Both the position numbers and the translations under genes were made by a program. Below are positions 33,888 to 41,150 of a stretch of DNA of 59,288 nt, in pieces (position 1 is the stretch's first letter; each line of letters begins with the position of its first letter). Source of the DNA: CAVQGF01 sp045807945 (lineage in GTDB: Bacteria > Acidobacteriota > Terriglobia > Terriglobales > Acidobacteriaceae); assembly GCA_045807945.1 (NCBI GenBank), contig JBJMGI010000036.1, positions 1-59,288 on the forward strand, given 5' to 3'. The notes beneath the pieces were generated by a model. It had not been told where the DNA came from, ran no database searches, and saw only the letters and a program-made list of their open reading frames with translations.

Positions 33888-35306
33888 TTGCCCACGAACC
33901 CTTTGAAAACGGGAAGTCAGTCGGATTCCTACCGCACGTTCGGTCGCTACATCCTGGTCGTCGCAACCGGATTGCGGCTCCTGCTTGCATTGGTGAATCG
34001 TGAAGCCAATGACGCACACATTCCCGTCATAAAGAGCATCGCCTTCGATCATCACTTTCCCACGCGCGACGAAATGTGGGAGGGGTTCCAGCCGAAGCTG
34101 TTCCACACCGTCGCCGCGCTGATCTGGCGCGTGCTTCCAAATGATTTGACCTGGCAGATCATCTCGGCGCAGATGCTGAATGCTCTGGCAGGCGTCTTGA
34201 CGATCTGGATAATTTTTAGATTCCTGACGGGGGTCCAGCTTTCCACTCGGGTACGACTGTTAGCGTTAGCGCTGTTCGCGCTCAATCCAGCGCTGATCGG
34301 CATTAACTCCCAAGTCACGAACGATTCTTTCGTCATCCTCTTTTCGACAGCCGCGCTCTATTTTGGATTTCGGTACTTTAAGGAATTTCGGACCACTGAC
34401 TGGATCCTGATGACTGCCAGTACCTGCCTGGCGGTGCTTTCCAAAGGAAACGGGATCGTTGTCTTGATCGCCCTGATCTGCACCGGCATCGCACAGCTTG
34501 GCCGGCTGATCCCGTCCGCAAGCGAGCACCGGATGCGAAGGGCTGCATCTCTGGCCGTGCTTGTTTTGATAGTCATAGGTTCGGCCTCAGTTTTGGGTCC
34601 CTACTATGACCACTATCGGCGGTACGGCACACCGTTCGTAACAAACTATCAGCCCGACCCATTGCCGCATTGGTCGACAGAGCCGACGCCCCATCCTTAT
34701 CCAGGCGTTACCACCGTGAAAGAGAGCTTCTTCACTTTCCGCCTCTTCAACCTGATCCGGCATCCGCATCAGACGCAGATGCGCTGGGGATATCCAAGGC
34801 ATCGGAGGTCGTTGTGGTCACAGCTCTACGGTGGTTGGAACTATGCGCAGTTTCCCTCGGCGCCTAATAGCTGGCAAGCCCATTCGAAACGCATTCTCTT
34901 CATCGGTAAGATTCTGATGGTGCTTGCGTTCCTTCCGGCGTGCATTTTTGTTGTTGGACTCGTCCGGCAACTCGGAACGGTTGTGCGTGGGGCGCTCAAG
35001 AGAGAGAAAGTGGAATCACGGGCGACATTCCTACTCGTGATCGTCACACTGGGCTTTCTGTTATTTGAGATCGCATACTCGGCCCGGTATCACGAATACA
35101 CCGTGATGAAACCGATCTTCATTTTTCCAGGACTGCTCGGCTTCCTCGCTGTATTTGCCACAGCATGCGACGAGTTCTATCAGGCGATCAGTTCGCGATG
35201 GGCGCGAATCGCCGATTTCTTGTTGTGGTCACTGGCAGTCGTATATTCCGTCGATGTCATCGTTCTGACGAAGCAAATTAGCAGTTTCCCGTTCGTCACT
35301 TCCTGA
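33888..35306 (+). CDS. GT39-like multi-spanning glycosyltransferase
   Basis: About 472 residues from TTG 33888 (TTG 33873 and 33903 are alternatives; no ATG is near). About ten membrane helices. A first periplasmic loop contains REANDAHIPVIKSIAFDHHFPTRDEMWEGFQPKLFH, where acidic residues after helix 1 are the usual catalytic site of PMT/ArnT-type enzymes. LAVLSKGNGIVVL is the conserved SKGNG-type loop. Known: such enzymes use polyprenyl-phosphate sugars outside the membrane. The GT2 gene next door, of the type that makes those donors, is convergent. Confidence 0.7.
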   Translation: MPTNPLKTGSQSDSYRTFGRYILVVATGLRLLLALVNREANDAHIPVIKSIAFDHHFPTRDEMWEGFQPKLFHTVAALIWRVLPNDLTWQIISAQMLNALAGVLTIWIIFRFLTGVQLSTRVRLLALALFALNPALIGINSQVTNDSFVILFSTAALYFGFRYFKEFRTTDWILMTASTCLAVLSKGNGIVVLIALICTGIAQLGRLIPSASEHRMRRAASLAVLVLIVIGSASVLGPYYDHYRRYGTPFVTNYQPDPLPHWSTEPTPHPYPGVTTVKESFFTFRLFNLIRHPHQTQMRWGYPRHRRSLWSQLYGGWNYAQFPSAPNSWQAHSKRILFIGKILMVLAFLPACIFVVGLVRQLGTVVRGALKREKVESRATFLLVIVTLGFLLFEIAYSARYHEYTVMKPIFIFPGLLGFLAVFATACDEFYQAISSRWARIADFLLWSLAVVYSVDVIVLTKQISSFPFVTS

Positions 35307-35383
35307 CCCTCGGCCGATGGTCAGCGTTGCTGTACACCTCTGTGTAGCCGCGACTGTCTCTGTTTTTTCTTTCGAGATGAGAA

Positions 35384-36289
35384 TCAGGCGACGACAGCCA
35401 CAGCGGCCCGTTCCGCAACACTGGCCTGCTCCGCCACTCGGCGCAGCACGGCTCTGTTCTTCAGGTAGAGGGGAACAAACCCCACCAGGGCTGCCGCTTC
35501 CAGAACAGCTCCTGCGATCAACGCTGGTGGGCTGGCTGCTAACCATCCTGCCGCCGCTATGGTTGCGCAAAAGGCGCTGAAGCTAACCAGAGCCATCACC
35601 GGACGATACATCGCAACCGTCTTCAAGATGATCGCCGCTGAACGGCGAACGTATTGCATCTGGCTGCGCATCAAACGCGAGGGACGGACGGGCGCATTGG
35701 TACGCACGGGAACGAACGCGATGCGCTGCTTCAACGCTCCGGCTTGGATCAAGGTTTCCAGCGTGTAGGAAAATCTCGAGCGCACGATAACGCGCGCTGC
35801 TGCGGCGCGAGAGAACGCGCGGAATCCTGATGTTGCGTCCGGAACGCGGACTCCCGCTGCAAGACTTACGACTCCGCTACCGATCTGTTGCAGTACGCGC
35901 TTGGCGGGGGAGAAATATTCTTCGGTAGAAACATCACGGTCTCCGATCACCATGTCCGCTTTTCCGGAAACGATCGGCTCGATCAACGCGGGAATGTCAG
36001 CGGCTTCATACTGATTGTCCGCGTCGGTGTTCACGACGATGTCGGCGCCCATCGCGAGGGCCTGCTTCAGTCCTGCACTGAATCCGGCAGCCAAGCCGCG
36101 ATGCTCTGGGAACGCGTGCACCACGGCGCCCCCGGCACGGGCCACCTCGGCGGTCCTGTCCTGACTGCCATCATCAATCACCAGAACTTTGAGTTCGCGA
36201 ATGCCCTGAATCCGATTCGGCAGGGCTGCCAGGGCTTCGGGTAGCGAACCTTCTTCGTTGAAACACGGTATTTGGATGACCAGCTTCAA
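35384..36289 (-). CDS. GT2 family glycosyltransferase with C-terminal membrane helices
   Basis: 301 residues from a TTG at 36289 with a weak ribosome-binding site. The GT-A domain opens with IQIPCFNEEGSLPEAL; LKVLVIDDGSQDRT and the DxD motif D89-A-D91 bind nucleotide sugar and metal. YFSPAKRVLQQIGSGVVSL and DATSGFRAFSR match the DPM1/Ppm1-like group. Two hydrophobic helices (about 225-245 and 250-270) anchor it. Probably makes a polyprenyl-phosphate sugar for the neighbouring GT39-like enzyme; this pairing is inference. Confidence 0.82.
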   Translation of the reverse strand: MKLVIQIPCFNEEGSLPEALAALPNRIQGIRELKVLVIDDGSQDRTAEVARAGGAVVHAFPEHRGLAAGFSAGLKQALAMGADIVVNTDADNQYEAADIPALIEPIVSGKADMVIGDRDVSTEEYFSPAKRVLQQIGSGVVSLAAGVRVPDATSGFRAFSRAAAARVIVRSRFSYTLETLIQAGALKQRIAFVPVRTNAPVRPSRLMRSQMQYVRRSAAIILKTVAMYRPVMALVSFSAFCATIAAAGWLAASPPALIAGAVLEAAALVGFVPLYLKNRAVLRRVAEQASVAERAAVAVVA

Positions 36290-36410
36290 AGGAAAGGGGT
36301 TCCTAGCGCTTAGACGCGGTTGCTGGCGCGCCTACCGACATTGTGCCTGAAAAACGGCGACTTTCATTAGGATTTGAAAGAATAATTTTGACTAGAGAAT
36401 GCCCGTCTAG

Positions 36411-37682
36411 CTACTGGCCTCTGATTGCAACCGCGGTCGTCGCCTTGAGCGCACGCAACGAGTCCAGCGTCTTCTGCCACTGCTCGGCGTCTTTTTTGGT
36501 CGCAATCTGCGCCTTCGGGTCAGCGTAGAACTGCAGGACATCGTCGCGCAGCTCGGAAGTCAGGAGATCGAATTTTCGCTCATCCAGCTTCCGGATCAAC
36601 TTAGAGTAAGCCTCATCCGTCAGCCTGTACTCGCCGGCGAACGTCTCCTTGCCGGTATCGAAGTCCATGTTCGGCAGCTCGATTTTTTCGCCGGCGCGCA
36701 GTTTGCGCAGCAGGTCGTCATACTTCTCGATCGTGTCATTCACGCTTGCAACATATAGATCTTCCGTTTTGCGCGACGGCACCTTGTAGTCCAACCCTCT
36801 AAGCGGCCCGATCTTCGGGACCATGCGGAACAGGAAAGCAAGTATGCGGGCGCCTATGCCTGGGTGCTCGTAGCTCTTTCCCCATTCTTTTTCATAATCC
36901 GCGCCGGAAAGGTGGTAGAGGAATTCGCGCTTCTCGAAATTTGGTGTTTCTCTCACGAGGTCGGCCTTGCGAGTCGCGAGCGCGACCTTCGTCATCTCCG
37001 GGATCACGCTGCTGACAGAGCGCCGATACGAGCCGATCGCCAGATCCACGCTCTTGAATACGTCTCCCAACTCCATCCCATAAGTCTTCTGAAAAGCGCG
37101 CTCGAGCAGCGGCTTAGCGACTTCGAACCCAATGAAGTCGTGGTACGCGTCGGCGGTGTAGCGGTTCTTGGCGACCTGGGTCACGTCGAACCCGAACTCG
37201 GTGCTGAGGTGAGCTTTGGGATTGTCTTCATAGGTGACCACGTCACCGTATTTCGCGCGCAATTTTGGGAATTCGATGGCGACCGCCCGGTTCACCGCCG
37301 GATGTCCACTGAGGTCAGACGAGTAGTGCGAAAGTGCTCCCAGAGCAAAAGCATATTCGTTCACATCCTTCGCATCGTTCAGAAGGTTTTCGACAAAATC
37401 TCCGCTGCGGACGTAATGCACCAGGTCGGAAAATTGCTTGCTGCCGAAAGGGTAGTAGCCAAGGTCCTGGATGACCGATCCGCCGTAAGCGAAAGCGTGA
37501 GCTCTCTTCAACTCCTCCGGCGTGGTCTGCGGAAATCGTTTCATCAGCAGCGGAGCGATGTTGCCCTTCCACGCCAGGTCAACTATCTGCTCGTGCGTCA
37601 GCACGGAGTATCCGTTCGCCACCGGCGCCAATGCGAGCACAGCGATTAGAGCGACACTTCTGCGTAAGAATTCGAGCGTCAT
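36411..37682 (-). CDS. Secreted zinc-dependent phospholipase C-like protein
   Basis: 423 residues with a signal peptide cut near VANG. The start of the mature chain (YSVLTHEQIVDLAW), then LVHYVRSGDFVENLL, EYAFALGALSHYSSDLSGHP and HLSTEFGFD, gives the His/Asp set of the zinc-dependent PLC/S1-P1 nuclease fold. A long C-terminal extension (about residues 250-423) of charged helices is of unknown role. Likely a periplasmic phosphodiesterase; the real substrate is not known. Confidence 0.78.
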   Translation of the reverse strand: MTLEFLRRSVALIAVLALAPVANGYSVLTHEQIVDLAWKGNIAPLLMKRFPQTTPEELKRAHAFAYGGSVIQDLGYYPFGSKQFSDLVHYVRSGDFVENLLNDAKDVNEYAFALGALSHYSSDLSGHPAVNRAVAIEFPKLRAKYGDVVTYEDNPKAHLSTEFGFDVTQVAKNRYTADAYHDFIGFEVAKPLLERAFQKTYGMELGDVFKSVDLAIGSYRRSVSSVIPEMTKVALATRKADLVRETPNFEKREFLYHLSGADYEKEWGKSYEHPGIGARILAFLFRMVPKIGPLRGLDYKVPSRKTEDLYVASVNDTIEKYDDLLRKLRAGEKIELPNMDFDTGKETFAGEYRLTDEAYSKLIRKLDERKFDLLTSELRDDVLQFYADPKAQIATKKDAEQWQKTLDSLRALKATTAVAIRGQ

Positions 37683-37742
37683 TTCCGTAAATCCAGCAGC
37701 TCACTTGGATGCGTCAGAGTGTGCTCAAGAGGTGCAGCAGTG

Positions 37743-37771
37743 TTGAGGCAGAGTGGGCGGGGGCATATACT
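37743..37771 (+). promoter_or_regulatory. Sigma-70-type promoter of the rhodanese gene
   Basis: TTGAGG (37743-37748), a 17-base spacer, then TATACT (37766-37771). Start predicted near 37778, about 20 bases before the ATG with its GGGAGGT ribosome-binding site. Confidence 0.55.
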
Positions 37772-37797
37772 GCGGCCAGTGTTCTTGGGAGGTCAGG

Positions 37798-38145
37798 ATG
37801 GACGCACCGGTAAAAGCCATCAGCCGCGACGAGCTCAGATCAAAACTCAACAAGCGCGAAAAATTCACCCTCGTCGAAACCCTCGCTAAAGCGGCCTACG
37901 ACCACGCCCATCTTCCCACTGCAAAAAATCTCCCGCCCGACGAGGTCAAGGCTTTGGCTCCGACGCTGTTGCCGGATAAGGACGCCGAGATCATCGTTTA
38001 CTGCGCTAACCCCACCTGACACGCCTCTGAGAACGCCGCCCGTGAACTGGCGGCCATGGGATACACCAACGTCCGCGACTACGCCGCAGGCAAGCAGGAC
38101 TGGCTCGACGCCAAACTCCCCATCGAAAGCTTCCACAAACACTAG
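37798..38145 (+). CDS. Rhodanese-like protein with in-frame TGA, probable selenoprotein
   Basis: Read through the TGA at 38017-38019 this is a 115-residue single-domain rhodanese. The fold begins AISRDELRSKLNK; VYC-ANPT gives C69 at the usual rhodanese loop position, and residue 74 is the TGA. The frame then continues HASENAARELAAMGYTNVRDY to AGKQDWLD, the normal end of the fold, and stops at TAG. Related rhodaneses carry a second loop Cys in a CxxxxC pattern; here TGA sits on that position. A SECIS-like hairpin follows at the correct distance. Promoter and ribosome-binding site are good. The alternative is a nonsense mutation leaving a pseudogene. Confidence 0.7.
38035..38054 (+). promoter_or_regulatory. 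Bacterial SECIS-like hairpin after the in-frame TGA
   Basis: Six perfect base pairs GCCGCC/GGCGGC (38035-38040 with 38049-38054) enclose the 8-base loop CGTGAACT. The loop begins 21 bases after the TGA and has G as its second base. Known criteria for bacterial SECIS elements are a loop 16-37 bases after UGA, a stem of at least 4 pairs, and G among the first two loop bases; all are met. Confidence 0.6.
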
Positions 38146-38146
38146 C

Positions 38147-38276
38147 CCGAACCAGGAAAAACCTCGGTTCGGTAACGTTACTTTGGTGTCCCCCAAAGTT
38201 ACCAAAGTCACGTTTACGCCCTGTACCAACGGCGATAGAGTTTGTGTGCAACAGGCAGTTCTGGGGGAGGGCTGCC
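38147..38276 (+). repeat. Cluster of three intergenic hairpins
   Basis: Inverted repeats follow one another after the rhodanese: CCGAACC/GGTTCGG (38147-38153 with 38166-38172); GGTAA plus CTTTGG against CCAAAG plus TTACC (38171-38203, with a bulge); and GGCAG/CTGCC (38254-38276). GTAACGTTAC (38172-38181) is itself palindromic. They could be REP-like extragenic repeats or part of a small RNA. Confidence 0.5.
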
Positions 38277-38281
38277 AAAAG

Positions 38282-38318
38282 CGCTCTTGGGCGGAAACGC
38301 CCGGAGCGTTTTTCTTTT
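38282..38318 (+). terminator. Intrinsic terminator
   Basis: CGCTC-tt-GGGCG, a GAAA tetraloop, CGCCC-g-GAGCG, then TTTTTCTTTT. Strong two-part stem with a U-tract; it ends the rhodanese transcript 107 bases before trxA. Confidence 0.8.
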
Positions 38319-38425
38319 GGTGCTGAAAACAGGCACTTTAGCCCCCTGCGACTTTCCACACCCCCCGGCATCCAATCGTTAGCTCAGATGGTAGGATTGC
38401 CTGAGCCTTATTTTTCGGAGAATAC

Positions 38426-38758
38426 ATGGCATCCAACGGGATCATTGAAGTTAACGACGCAAATTTCGAGCAGGAAGTGCTGAAGTCTGAAGCGCCTGTT
38501 CTCATCGATTTCTGGGCCCCGTGGTGCGGTCCCTGCAAGGCCATTGCGCCCATCGTGGACGAAGTAGCCAGCGCCTATAGCGGCCGCGTCAAAGTCACGA
38601 AGATGAACATCGACCAGAACGCGGCTACCCCTTCGCGCTTCGGCGTCCGCGGCATCCCCACCCTGCTCGTCTTCAAAGGCGGACAGGTGAAGGAGCAGAT
38701 CGTCGGCTACGTCGAGAAGGAAAAGATCGAGGCGGCTTTGACCAAGCACCTCGGATAA
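38426..38758 (+). CDS. trxA: Thioredoxin
   Basis: 110 residues, the normal length. Redox site W33-C34-G35-P36-C37-K, the cis-Pro region GIPTLLVFKGG, and FWAPWCGPC context are complete. Cytoplasmic protein-disulfide reductant for ribonucleotide reductase, peroxiredoxins and others. A GGAG ribosome-binding site lies about 8 bases upstream. Flanked by terminators on both sides, so it is a single-gene unit. It follows a candidate selenocysteine rhodanese, which thioredoxin could reduce (inference). Confidence 0.97.
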   Translation: MASNGIIEVNDANFEQEVLKSEAPVLIDFWAPWCGPCKAIAPIVDEVASAYSGRVKVTKMNIDQNAATPSRFGVRGIPTLLVFKGGQVKEQIVGYVEKEKIEAALTKHLG

Positions 38759-38775
38759 CCGGATCAAAAAAATTA

Positions 38776-38803
38776 AAAAGCCCAGCTTCGGCTGGGCTTT
38801 TTT
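38776..38803. terminator. Intrinsic terminator after trxA (bidirectional)
   Basis: AAAAGCCCAGC, TTCG loop, GCTGGGC, then six T residues; the A-run before the stem lets it also work for leftward transcripts. Confidence 0.88.
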
Positions 38804-38823
38804 GTTTGCCCTGAGCTTGTGTG

Positions 38824-38875
38824 GCACAGCCGTCCTCCGCTGTGCGGTTTTACTGAGTACTGGGCACTGAGTACT
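38824..38875. repeat. Intergenic inverted repeat and direct repeat before the lexA stop
   Basis: GCACAGC (38824-38830) is mirrored by GCTGTGC (38839-38845). Two copies of ACTGAGTACT follow (38852-38861 and 38866-38875), the second reaching into the lexA stop codon on the other strand. Belongs with the short-period repeats seen elsewhere in the window. Confidence 0.55.
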
Positions 38876-39521
38876 AGTACTTCCTCAACACCCCAATAAC
38901 CCGCCCTTGTATCTGCACCAGGGCCGCCGGAACCATGATGGGCTGCATGGAAGTGTTTGCCGGCTGCAAGCGGATCGTGTCGCCTTCCTTGTAGAAGCGC
39001 TTGAGCGTTGTCTCCGAGCCATCCACCAGCGCGACCACGATCTCGCCATCTCGCGCGGTCTTCGTCTTCTCCACCATCACGTAGTCGCCGCTCACAATGT
39101 GCTCGTCTTGCATGGAATCACCGCTCACTTCGAGGACGAAGACGTCTTTCGATCGCGTGACGTCGTTGAGTGAAATGGTCTCGGGATTTTCGAAAGTCTC
39201 GATCGGCCTGCCGGCAGCGATCCGTCCCATCAGTGGAAGGGAATTGGTCGCCGAAGCGGAAGCGGCGGCCGCCATGCTGGCCACGTTCATCGCAGTCTTC
39301 AGCTTGCCGCGCGGCGCCAGCACGTCGATGGAGCGGCTGCGGTTATAGTCGCGCCGCAGGAGGCCTTTTTTCTCAAGGTTCGTGATGTGCTTGTGGACGG
39401 TCGCGAGCGAGCTCAGCCCCATGCCCTCGCCGATCTCTTCGAACGAGGGCGAGTACCCATGCGATTCCACAAACTGCGCGATAAAGTCGTACATCTGCCG
39501 CTGACGCTTGGTGATGGCCAT
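38874..39521 (-). CDS. lexA: LexA SOS repressor
   Basis: 215 residues. N-terminal winged helix (residues 1-65; YDFIAQFVESHGYSPSFEEI, LSSLATVHKHITNLEKKG). Self-cleavage site A103-G104 in GRIAAGRPIE, catalytic S136 in SGDSMQ and K174 in TTLKRF are all present. The linker (residues about 71-95) is longer than in E. coli LexA and Ala/Ser-rich. Represses DNA-damage genes and is cleaved with RecA. I could not find a convincing operator palindrome upstream. Transcribed toward trxA. Confidence 0.95.
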   Translation of the reverse strand: MAITKRQRQMYDFIAQFVESHGYSPSFEEIGEGMGLSSLATVHKHITNLEKKGLLRRDYNRSRSIDVLAPRGKLKTAMNVASMAAAASASATNSLPLMGRIAAGRPIETFENPETISLNDVTRSKDVFVLEVSGDSMQDEHIVSGDYVMVEKTKTARDGEIVVALVDGSETTLKRFYKEGDTIRLQPANTSMQPIMVPAALVQIQGRVIGVLRKY

Positions 39522-39669
39522 GGCATGAGCTTAGCGAAAAAAAGGCGAATGTCAAGTGATTTGGAGTGCGGGGGAAGTAACTCCAACTCGAAAAAGTGCC
39601 ACCGGCTCGTTTGCAAGCTGCTGCATCTGTGCTACTGTTTACTATTCAGTTAATATTCGGAGTTGCTGC

Positions 39670-39825
39670 TTGTCAGTCGAAAAACTAAAGAAATGTCCCA
39701 CCTGCCTCGGCCGCGGAATATGCGACGACGGCTCCAGATGCGATTTGTGCCAAGGCACCGGCGAGATCCTGCACGGAGAAGAGATCCTCGCTGACGAGCC
39801 CTGCTGGAACCCCGCTCCCAGCTAG
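39670..39825 (+). CDS. Small CxxCxGxG zinc-finger-like protein
   Basis: 51 residues from a TTG at 39670 with CGGAG about seven bases upstream. Two copies of the DnaJ-type knuckle, CPTCLGRG and CDLCQGTG, could bind one zinc. Divergent from lexA across 148 bases. Resembles anti-TRAP and DnaJ zinc-finger fragments, but no partner is evident. Function unknown. Confidence 0.5.
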   Translation: MSVEKLKKCPTCLGRGICDDGSRCDLCQGTGEILHGEEILADEPCWNPAPS

Positions 39826-39861
39826 GCGTCACCGTGCGCCAATTGAAGACGGCAGGGCGGA

Positions 39862-40119
39862 ATGCCAGCTACAGTACAGACGTCGTTTAGTGTCCCGCTT
39901 AAATTCTCCTTAGTCATGCCGCAGCCGTCGAACTTCATCCCGAAAGATCTCACGCCAGAACAAAAATTGGACCGGATCATGGATGAGCTCTCGCTCATGG
40001 GCGAGCGGCTCACGTCCATCCTGAACGCGCTGACCTCCATCCAGATCACGGGGACGAAAAGGCAGGGTCGCCGTAAGCGCGTGAAGACAGACAATCCGAA
40101 ATACACGAAAAAGCGGTAG
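39862..40119 (+). CDS. Small coiled-coil protein, unknown
   Basis: 85 residues from ATG 39862 (ATG 39916 is a shorter option). PEQKLDRIMDELSLMGERLTSIL forms an amphipathic helix or short coiled coil, followed by a very basic tail (GTKRQGRRKRVKTDNPKYTKKR) that could bind nucleic acid. No family recognised. Convergent with the AI-2E gene, 7 bases apart. Confidence 0.4.
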   Translation: MPATVQTSFSVPLKFSLVMPQPSNFIPKDLTPEQKLDRIMDELSLMGERLTSILNALTSIQITGTKRQGRRKRVKTDNPKYTKKR

Positions 40120-40126
40120 CCGCGGT

Positions 40127-41143
40127 CTACAGCTCGCGGTTCTTGACGAGATACTCATCGATCAGCACCGCTGCCAGCGCCGCCGTCGGGACCGCCACCA
40201 ACGCGCCCACTAACCCGGCGACTTCGCCACCGATAGCCAACGCCACCAGCACTGCTGACCCCGGCAGGTCCACGGTGCTCTTCATGATGCGTGGCGTCAG
40301 GAACGCTGACTCGGTTTGCTGATATACCGCATAGAAGATGATGACGCCAATGACTTTCGCGAATGAATCAATGGCTGCCACTGCGGACGCCAGGATGACA
40401 GTTACGATGGGTCCGATCATCGGCACAAAGTTCGCCAGCCCCGCGATCACCGCTAGGACATAGAAATAGCGGATGTGCATCAGCCCGAAGACGATCAGGC
40501 ACCCCACTCCCAAGATGATCATCAGCATCAACTGGCCGAGCAGCCAGCGCGAGATGCGGTCGCGCGCGCGGCCCAGTGTGGTCGCGAGCCGCTGCTGATG
40601 CGCTGCCGGGAACAGCGACACGCCCCAGTGGAAGGTTCGTTCGCCGTCGAGGATGAAATAAGCCATCAGCACCAGGAATGTGAAAAACCTTCCCACTCCC
40701 GATGCCACTCCGGTCAGTACCCCAGCAGCACCGCCGAGAAATGTCCCGATCATCGCCGTCATGTGCTCGCGGACAGAGTCCGGGTTGATGTTCAGCTTGT
40801 CAGCATAAGGAAGATGGTGAAGCTTCTCAGAGAGCGCCTGAACCCGCTGCGGCCACTCCTGAGAGAACTGCTTGATGTCGCGCGCGATCGGCGGAACCGC
40901 CAACGTGAAGAACAGGCCGATGACAATGATTAAGCCGAGGAAGAAGATGATGATGGCCGCGCCACGCCCGGGGCGCCACTTCCCGATCTTTATCTTTCGG
41001 ATGGAATCGATGATCGGCGACAGGATCACCGCGAAGAGTGCGCTCACGTAAATCAGCAGCAGCGCGTCGCGAACCTGCCAGGCGGCGTAAAGCACTACCG
41101 CGACGAAGAAGGCGAACAAGATGTTAGAGCGCTGATTGCTCAT
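40127..41143 (-). CDS. AI-2E family transporter (TqsA/PerM-like)
   Basis: 338 residues with about eight helices. The pattern of two helices (LLIYVSALFAVILSPI), a cytoplasmic/periplasmic amphipathic region (residues about 85-150, FSQEWPQRVQALSEKLHHL) and a later run with VIGVIIFYAVYQQTESAFLTPRIM, then VALAIGGEVAGLVGALVAVPTAA, is characteristic of the family. Known members export AI-2 or act as Na/H antiporters; the substrate here is unknown. Begins 7 bases after the kynureninase-like stop; third gene of that operon. Confidence 0.88.
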   Translation of the reverse strand: MSNQRSNILFAFFVAVVLYAAWQVRDALLLIYVSALFAVILSPIIDSIRKIKIGKWRPGRGAAIIIFFLGLIIVIGLFFTLAVPPIARDIKQFSQEWPQRVQALSEKLHHLPYADKLNINPDSVREHMTAMIGTFLGGAAGVLTGVASGVGRFFTFLVLMAYFILDGERTFHWGVSLFPAAHQQRLATTLGRARDRISRWLLGQLMLMIILGVGCLIVFGLMHIRYFYVLAVIAGLANFVPMIGPIVTVILASAVAAIDSFAKVIGVIIFYAVYQQTESAFLTPRIMKSTVDLPGSAVLVALAIGGEVAGLVGALVAVPTAALAAVLIDEYLVKNREL

Positions 41144-41150
41144 CCCTTCG

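Noticed and set aside
37798..38019. Rhodanese as a simple 73-residue protein ending at TGA
   Set aside because: This would cut the fold before its last helices, while the next 41 codons continue the rhodanese pattern in the same frame.
38380..38394. TAGCTCAGATGGTAG looks like a tRNA D-arm
   Set aside because: No acceptor stem, anticodon arm or T-arm follows; the trxA ribosome-binding site comes instead. Chance match.
39635..39649. CTG-N9-CAG near lexA as a possible SOS box
   Set aside because: One base shorter than the E. coli CTGT-N8-ACAG form and not on the lexA-proximal side in a convincing place; the operator of this lineage is unknown to me.
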